Positions 57,916 to 64,000 of a stretch of DNA of 64,000 bases are shown in pieces. The stretch's first letter is position 1, and each line of letters starts with the position of its first letter. The translations under genes were made by a program, and so were the position numbers. This stretch comes from Campylobacterales bacterium. Lineage in GTDB: Bacteria > Campylobacterota > Campylobacteria > Campylobacterales > Sulfurimonadaceae. Location of the stretch: NCBI GenBank assembly GCA_026390165.1, contig JAPLGM010000018.1, positions 1 to 64,000 on the forward strand. The letters run 5' to 3'. The notes beneath the pieces were generated by a model. The model saw nothing but the letters and a program-made list of their open reading frames with translations, searched no databases and was not told the origin of the DNA.

Positions 57916-60345
57916 CTAGGATTTCAATAAAATTCTAGCGCACAAACCCCTCTCTTGATTGGTCAACGCCAGTGTTGCACCGTATTTCGCAACAATCTCG
58001 CGACACATTTGAAGCCCTAGTCCATTCGTAGGGGTCTCTAAATCCATCCCTCCCCCATTGTCACATACGATGACCGATTTATCCTTGACGGTGATGGTGA
58101 TCGAAGGGTTTGATATCTGGCGCGTTTTGAGAATATCTATCGCATTGTTGATGAGATTGAGCCACACTTGCATCCACTCATTTTTGATCCCAACAACCAT
58201 AATACTCTCATCCCCGTCAATCGTAACGGTGATATTATTATCGAGAAGTTTTGTTTCGATAATGAAGAGTGATCCCCGAATCGATTCAACAATCTCAAAG
58301 GGGGATGAATGATCACTTTTTTTATAAAATTCAAGAAAGTTTTGCATCGTCATCGACATAAAATCAATCGTCTCTTCGATGGTGTCACACTGTTTTAGAA
58401 GTGTTTCCTCATCAATTTGTTGACCCATTTTGAGTTTTACCATCGTCAAGAGATTAATCGAACTGAGTTTCGAAAGGGGTTCTCTCCATTGGTGAGAGAT
58501 GTTGGCAATCATCGTCCCCATTTCCGCCTCTTTCGTTTTTTGCAATACGATATTGGCTTGGAGGAGATTTTTCGCCACCTGCTCTTTGACCTTTCTTCGC
58601 AAAAGAAGATTCCACCCCATCATCAGTGCACTCATAGCCGCTACGCCTCCAAGAAGATAAAGGAGAATAACGCCGTATTCTTTACGTTCGCTTAGTACGG
58701 TGGCATAACGGTTGTAAATTTTTTGCATCATTTCGGGCTTGATCCCTACGACAAGTTTTTCAAAAATATCGTGTAAAATCGGTTCATCTTTACGGGTTCC
58801 CACCGATAAATCAACCCGCTCTTTAAGGCGAGATGAGACTTTTAGCGTCCCCGTGTGCTCTTTTTGGATATACGATGAAAGCACCATAAGATTATCGATA
58901 TATCCATAAAGTTCACCCGATTCGACACGATTAAGTCCATCGGTGATCGAGGTAACTTCCACGATATTGAGAGCAGGATAGAGGCTTTTTAACTGTTCCT
59001 CTATCGCATACCCTTTGACAACCCCCAATTTTGCATTACCCAATGAGGTGATCTCCTCCGTAAAAGGTTTCTCCATTGTGGTTGCCATGACGATAGGGAG
59101 GGTAACATAAGGGGTGGTAAAGTCCATATATTTGAGCCTCTCAGGGGTGCTGGAGGCGAGGGAGAATATATCGCACTTGCCCTTTTTCGCCGCCTCTATC
59201 GACGCATCCCATGTGGCTACAGGGAGAAACTCGATAGGAGTACCCAACTGTTTTTCAAACTCTCTCATCACATCGGAGGCAATCCCTATATGATGAGCCT
59301 TACGAATTGCTTCAAACGGGTACCATTCAGGATCGACACACATCACAACTCTTTTTTTATTAAGCAAATACTGTTTTTGCGCTGTTGTTAGCTTGACCCC
59401 TTCATTGGACGCGACAACATCGTTAAACATAAATTTTCCGAGTGTTTGATCGGACGATAACCGCCCCGATTGGATGAGCTGTTTGTATGCCCGAACCGTC
59501 AACTCTTCGTTCGCCTGCCCTATGGGATAAAAATCGCTCATCATCATTTTTTTGGTCACATGGTACTCGTGCATAAGGGCATCACGTGATTTGCCCGTGG
59601 GGTATTTTTTTACCAATAGATCGATGATTTCATTCGGGTGCTTTAGTGCATATTTCCACCCTTTATTCGTTGCATTAATAAACCGTTGTGTCCGCTCTGG
59701 ATTTTCAAGCGCTTCAGCGCGAGAGGTAAAGAGATTCACCGCACTCATCATAAAACCGTAATCCGAGGGGTCAAGAATATCGTAGGGGATATGATGTCGA
59801 TCGAGTTCGTAGAGCTGATTGGAGCGAAAGACCGCCATCGCATCGATTTTTCCATCAATAAAATCATTCATCTTAAAGGTGTGGAGTAAAAAAGTGGTAT
59901 TTTTGGGGGTGATTTCAAAATGGTTCAGCATCAACCCAAGCGACGAGGACCGAAACTCATCTTTTGTTGCCATAACCTTTTTTCCGATCAAATCAGCAGG
60001 GTTGTGTATCCCTTTTCGGACGACAAAAACGAGGGGGGAGCGTTGTAAATAGGTTCCCAAGAGAACAACAGGGGCAGGTTTGTCATCAGAGATGATAATA
60101 CTACTGTTGTAGGAGCCATACGTCGCTTTTCGGCTTATAATATCGGCGGCAGTGTCAACGCTGTTTTGATATTCGCGTAGCTGTACGTCCAACCCAGCCT
60201 CACGGTAGAACCCTTTCTCCTTCGCCGCAATAAATCCCGCAAATTCGAACTGATATTTCCAATCGAGCTGAAGAGAGACTTTTTCCAGTTTCTCTCCTGC
60301 GTAAAGAGCATTGAATACAAGAAAAAAAAGGAGTAATAATCGCAT
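57916..60345 (-). CDS. Sensor histidine kinase with NMT1/THI5-like and SBP_bac_3-like periplasmic domains
   Basis: VSLQLDWKYQFEFAGFIAAKEKGFY (NMT1-like), RVVMCVDPEWYPFEAI (SBP_bac_3-like), ANISHQWREPLSKLSSINLL H-box. Confidence 0.9.
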   Translation of the reverse strand: MRLLLLFFLVFNALYAGEKLEKVSLQLDWKYQFEFAGFIAAKEKGFYREAGLDVQLREYQNSVDTAADIISRKATYGSYNSSIIISDDKPAPVVLLGTYLQRSPLVFVVRKGIHNPADLIGKKVMATKDEFRSSSLGLMLNHFEITPKNTTFLLHTFKMNDFIDGKIDAMAVFRSNQLYELDRHHIPYDILDPSDYGFMMSAVNLFTSRAEALENPERTQRFINATNKGWKYALKHPNEIIDLLVKKYPTGKSRDALMHEYHVTKKMMMSDFYPIGQANEELTVRAYKQLIQSGRLSSDQTLGKFMFNDVVASNEGVKLTTAQKQYLLNKKRVVMCVDPEWYPFEAIRKAHHIGIASDVMREFEKQLGTPIEFLPVATWDASIEAAKKGKCDIFSLASSTPERLKYMDFTTPYVTLPIVMATTMEKPFTEEITSLGNAKLGVVKGYAIEEQLKSLYPALNIVEVTSITDGLNRVESGELYGYIDNLMVLSSYIQKEHTGTLKVSSRLKERVDLSVGTRKDEPILHDIFEKLVVGIKPEMMQKIYNRYATVLSERKEYGVILLYLLGGVAAMSALMMGWNLLLRRKVKEQVAKNLLQANIVLQKTKEAEMGTMIANISHQWREPLSKLSSINLLTMVKLKMGQQIDEETLLKQCDTIEETIDFMSMTMQNFLEFYKKSDHSSPFEIVESIRGSLFIIETKLLDNNITVTIDGDESIMVVGIKNEWMQVWLNLINNAIDILKTRQISNPSITITVKDKSVIVCDNGGGMDLETPTNGLGLQMCREIVAKYGATLALTNQERGLCARILLKS

Positions 60346-60346
60346 T

Positions 60347-61783
60347 TTAAGAGTGTTTAGCACTCTCATAAATAAGATTATTCATAAGGGTAAAAAGCTC
60401 ATCACTTGCCACTTCCATCTGAGTAAAGTTTTGAATGATTGCCTCTTTGTTCTCAACAACAAGGTCAGCACCCTCCACGAAAACGAGATTATCATGTACT
60501 CTGTTGTGAACGATGGAGTGGGGCTTATCTATACCACTGTACGAGGGGAGTGAACCAAAACGCTCTTTTCCTTTGCCACTCTCATACCATTGACCCAGAC
60601 GGCAGTTATGATGATTTGCAAACTCTCCCTTAACCTGCCCCTCGAAAATCGAACTGTAGGCGCGTGATTTGAAGACAATATGGTCGATTTTTGCCAACGT
60701 AATAAAAGTGGAGTTTTCAATATTTTCCGCTTGACAGGCGGTTTCAAGGGCATCACGATTGAAAACATGGAGGGTGTCTCGGAACATCATGATCGTCGAA
60801 CTCGATTCCCCCGCAATCGTCCTCATCGTTTCAGAGTTACCCTGAATATCAGAAGCATCTTGCTGCAAGGTTTGAATCGACATACTAATCTCACTCGTCG
60901 CCTTTTGGGTTCGTTCTGCGAGTTTTCGTACCTCATCAGCAACAACAGCAAATCCCCGTCCATGCTCACCCGCACGCGCCGCTTCGATAGCGGCATTAAG
61001 GGCAAGAAGATTCGTTTGATCGGCAATATCTTTGATAAGATTGACCACCGATGAGATCTCATTGGTTTTTTCATTTAGAGTATTGATTGCATCATTGGAT
61101 GTTTGAATAAGTTCGATAAGAGAGGAGAGTTTGCTAATAATCTCTTCAAGTTCACTCACCGTTTTACTTGAATTTTCCGCCGTTGATTGACTCTTTTGGA
61201 CAATATGGTCAAGATTATTAATATTCTCTGTCAAATCATTTTGAATGATACTTAATCCACCGGATATACCACTCCCAATACCGCTTAGTTGCGCATTCAC
61301 TTCCGTTCGTTGGAGATTATGGTAGCTTTGCTCCATCGCCTCGATCCCTTTGTTAACAAGAGAAGCATTATACTTAAATGCCCCATTCAACCCTTTCGCT
61401 ATCACTTTACGGTGGAACTGTTGATGACTAGCCTTAGTCACTCCCGCTTTAATCTCCCGCATAAACGTTTCGAGCTGATCGAGTAAATCATTCGCAGACC
61501 ATGACAAAGCGGCAAATTCTCCATGATCTTTGATGTGGATAATTCGCGATTCGAGTTCACCCCTGTTTGCATCGTCCAAAATTTTTGCAACACTGTGGAC
61601 GGTATACTGTGCATCTCGAATATAGATAAACATCAGCCATGCCAATCCAAAATTTATAATGGTAAGGAGCTGAAGCCATCCCAACCCGTGAAGAACCGTT
61701 TCCAATATAATAGTGAGGGTAAAAATACCCAATGCGGCAAAATTAATATATTGTGCCTTAGAGAGCGAGGATAAATTCTTCAT
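60347..61783 (-). CDS. Methyl-accepting chemotaxis protein with C-terminal CZB zinc-binding domain
   Basis: [47 protein letters not shown]...[10 protein letters not shown]. Confidence 0.92.
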   Translation of the reverse strand: MKNLSSLSKAQYINFAALGIFTLTIILETVLHGLGWLQLLTIINFGLAWLMFIYIRDAQYTVHSVAKILDDANRGELESRIIHIKDHGEFAALSWSANDLLDQLETFMREIKAGVTKASHQQFHRKVIAKGLNGAFKYNASLVNKGIEAMEQSYHNLQRTEVNAQLSGIGSGISGGLSIIQNDLTENINNLDHIVQKSQSTAENSSKTVSELEEIISKLSSLIELIQTSNDAINTLNEKTNEISSVVNLIKDIADQTNLLALNAAIEAARAGEHGRGFAVVADEVRKLAERTQKATSEISMSIQTLQQDASDIQGNSETMRTIAGESSSTIMMFRDTLHVFNRDALETACQAENIENSTFITLAKIDHIVFKSRAYSSIFEGQVKGEFANHHNCRLGQWYESGKGKERFGSLPSYSGIDKPHSIVHNRVHDNLVFVEGADLVVENKEAIIQNFTQMEVASDELFTLMNNLIYESAKHS

Positions 61784-62246
61784 ACGAAACCCCTTTTTGT
61801 TGGAGTAAAGTATCAAGATATTTTTGGGAAGCAGAGATTCCACCCGATTTTTCATCCCGTAACAGCTGCGTATAAAGAGGCTTAATGACGGCTAATGCCT
61901 GCTGTGTCGGTTTTCGGCGTACCGAATGGTATCCGATGATCTTGCCGCTGCTGTCCATTGAAGGGGTGACGTGGGCAAAAACCCAGTAATACCCCCCTTG
62001 TTTCGTCTTATTGACGACGTAGGCGAAAATTTCTTCTCCCTGCTTGATTGTCTCCCATAAGAGTTTAAAAATAAGAGAAGGCATGTCAGGGTTGCGAAGT
62101 ATCTTATGCGGTGCACCGATTAACTCATCCTCCTCGTACCCTGATATTTTAATAAATAAGGCATTCCCATAGGTAATACGCCCCCCCAAATCGGTCTTTG
62201 AGACAATGAATTCATTGTCGCCGAAATTTATTTCTTCTCCTGCCAT
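61758..62246 (-). CDS. PAS-domain Aer/CetB-like redox sensor
   Basis: [44 protein letters not shown] Aer-type PAS. Confidence 0.85.
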   Translation of the reverse strand: MAGEEINFGDNEFIVSKTDLGGRITYGNALFIKISGYEEDELIGAPHKILRNPDMPSLIFKLLWETIKQGEEIFAYVVNKTKQGGYYWVFAHVTPSMDSSGKIIGYHSVRRKPTQQALAVIKPLYTQLLRDEKSGGISASQKYLDTLLQQKGVSYEEFILAL

Positions 62247-62377
62247 CTTACTTATTCTCCTAACTACCTCGTTATAATTCTCTAACGTTTAGAGATGTAT
62301 GTTACTATTTGAAAACTTTATAGTAGGTTATTTAAGTTGCTAATCCTTTCTTTATTGCAAAAGAAAAGAGGAAAACA

Positions 62378-62416
62378 ATGATAGAATTCTACTATGATAC
62401 AAACAATCCCTATTGA
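62378..62416 (+). other. Possible 12-codon leader ORF (MIEFYYDTNNPY) overlapping mnmH start
   Basis: ATG 62378 preceded by AGAGGA at good spacing; ends TGA 62414-62416; mnmH ATG (62394) lies inside it in another frame. Confidence 0.4.
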
Positions 62417-63398
62417 AACTTTTTTAGAATCCCTTGACGCTTATGACCTCATCATTGATGCAAGAAGCCCACACGAATATAGCGAATCTCGTATTCCCTT
62501 ATCCCGAAATTTTTATGCTCTTAATGATGATGAGCACTGTGAAGTGGGGACGATTTACAAACAAATATCCCCTTTTGAAGCGCGTGTTAAAGGGGCGTCT
62601 TTTGTCTGTCTTAACGCCGCACGTCATATTCACGACATTTATCCCACTTTTACCCCCAATTCCAGAATCGCTATCTACTGTGCCCGTGGAGGGATGCGAT
62701 CGTCGTCATTAGGGACTATCCTCTCTAATATTGGCTACCGAATCGACCGTGTTACGGGCGGCTATAAAGCGTATCGAACGTTTATCACCCGATATCTGGA
62801 CAATCTCCCCGCTATGAATTTTATAACCCTTGCGGGAAACACAGGTTGTGGTAAAAGCGATTTATTGCTCGAATTATCCAATATCATCGATTTAGAAGGG
62901 ATGGCAAACCACTATGGCTCCGTATTTGGTGATATCCATGGACGTCAACCCACCCAAAAAGAGTTTCAAAATCAGCTAACCCATGCCTTACGCGCTTTAA
63001 AGCCAGAAAAAAGTGCCTTTATTGAAGCGGAGAGTAAGCGTATCGGAAAGATTATGCTGCCAACGCCCCTCTACAAACAGATGGAGTCAGGATTTCGTAT
63101 TCAGATCACAGCACCTCTCGAACAACGCATTGAGCGAATTATGCGCATGTACGATCAGATGGATGAGCAATTTTTTAAGGCGCGAATGGAGCGAATCTCC
63201 CCCTACATCAGCCGTGAGGATAAAGCGTCCAGCATCATCGCGTTTGAAAATGGTGATTTAGCACGTGTTTCTGAAATCTTATTGACACAATATTACGATA
63301 AAGTCTACAAAATCACCATCAAACCCAGCATGACTATTTATAACGACAATCCTGCCAAAACGATTGAGACACTAAAGGGGATTCAAGATGAACAATGA
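62394..63398 (+). CDS. mnmH: tRNA 2-selenouridine synthase
   Basis: Rhodanese DARSPHEYSESRIP, CARGGMRSSSLG; P-loop AGNTGCGKSD. Confidence 0.92.
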   Translation: MIQTIPIETFLESLDAYDLIIDARSPHEYSESRIPLSRNFYALNDDEHCEVGTIYKQISPFEARVKGASFVCLNAARHIHDIYPTFTPNSRIAIYCARGGMRSSSLGTILSNIGYRIDRVTGGYKAYRTFITRYLDNLPAMNFITLAGNTGCGKSDLLLELSNIIDLEGMANHYGSVFGDIHGRQPTQKEFQNQLTHALRALKPEKSAFIEAESKRIGKIMLPTPLYKQMESGFRIQITAPLEQRIERIMRMYDQMDEQFFKARMERISPYISREDKASSIIAFENGDLARVSEILLTQYYDKVYKITIKPSMTIYNDNPAKTIETLKGIQDEQ

Positions 63399-64000
63399 GG
63401 CAAAACTTACAAAATTCGTCCGTGCCTCAGGTTGCGCCGCAAAACTCTCCCCCGGCTCGCTCGAAAATGTCACCTGTCATCTAAAATCATTTCATAAAGA
63501 TTTGCTTGTCGGATTTGAGGGGAATGAAGATGCCGGTGTTTACAAAATCACAAATGATCTAGCGATGGTTCAAACGGTTGATTTCATTACTCCCGTAGTC
63601 GATGATCCTTTTATCTACGGTCAAATTGCGGCTGCCAATTCTCTAAGTGACGTATTTGCGATGGGCGGCGATGCCAAAACCGCTCTCAACCTCGTCGGAT
63701 TTGACGGTAAAAACCACCCTACGGAAATTTTGACCGAGATTTTACGAGGGGGAATGGATAAAGTTCAAGAGTGCGGAGCGGTTATCGTCGGTGGGCATAC
63801 GATTGAAACCCCCGAAATGATCTACGGCCTCTCCTGCACGGGATTCGTCCATCCTGATAAAATTTTGCGCAATAACACGGTGCAAGAGGGAGATTTGATC
63901 GTTCTCACCAAACCTTTGGGATTGGGGATTTTGATCACTGCCATCAAAGCTGATCTTTTAGACGAAAATAGTGTCCTAAAAGTAGCCGATACGATGCGAA
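63388..64000 (+). CDS. selD: Selenide, water dikinase (runs off window end)
   Basis: Own translation from ATG 63388: ASGCAAKLSPGSLENVTCHL...TVDFITPVVDDPFIYGQIAAANSLSDVFAMGG. Confidence 0.92.
   Translation, partial: MNNEAKLTKFVRASGCAAKLSPGSLENVTCHLKSFHKDLLVGFEGNEDAGVYKITNDLAMVQTVDFITPVVDDPFIYGQIAAANSLSDVFAMGGDAKTALNLVGFDGKNHPTEILTEILRGGMDKVQECGAVIVGGHTIETPEMIYGLSCTGFVHPDKILRNNTVQEGDLIVLTKPLGLGILITAIKADLLDENSVLKVADTMR

Noticed and set aside
1-64000. CRISPR arrays, tRNA/rRNA genes, transposases
   Set aside because: Scanned by eye; no direct-repeat array, tRNA cloverleaf or transposase motif recognised. A tRNAscan/CRISPR finder run would be decisive.
63388-64000. Selenocysteine (TGA) codon in selD
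   Set aside because: Codon at the active site is TGC (Cys); no in-frame TGA seen before the window end.

Overview
Gene-dense bacterial chromosomal window. Gene content suggests Campylobacterota, possibly Sulfuricurvum/Sulfurimonas-like; this is an inference from protein flavour, not a database result. Most of the window is housekeeping or metabolic: citrate synthase, argD, pyruvate/oxaloacetate carboxylase subunit B, ppa, pta/ackA, pfkA, an eight-gene glycogen/alpha-glucan cluster, a CusCBA/CzcCBA-type metal efflux operon with its own two-component system, rhlE, and mnmH-selD at the right edge. Accessory or signalling parts: (i) an AT-rich left end (1-2050) with a PIN-domain toxin-antitoxin pair, a perfect 27-bp inverted repeat and nested inverted repeats; (ii) an unassigned three-gene cassette (5816-7926: P-loop ATPase, 174-aa protein, 159-aa protein) lying between midA and thiS/gltA, which is the best candidate here for an undescribed (defence or toxin-like) system; (iii) a 51996-62246 signalling block with an SCO1-like protein coupled to a His-rich-membrane hybrid kinase, an NMT1/SBP-sensor kinase with a convergent response regulator, and a CetA/CetB-like split energy-taxis pair carrying a CZB zinc domain. 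Smaller curiosities: a triple AAIA-LHHH repeat microprotein beside pycB, a molybdopterin-oxidoreductase remnant, tandem paralogous glycogen synthases, and a possible 12-codon leader ORF overlapping mnmH. No tRNA, rRNA, CRISPR array or intact transposase was recognised.
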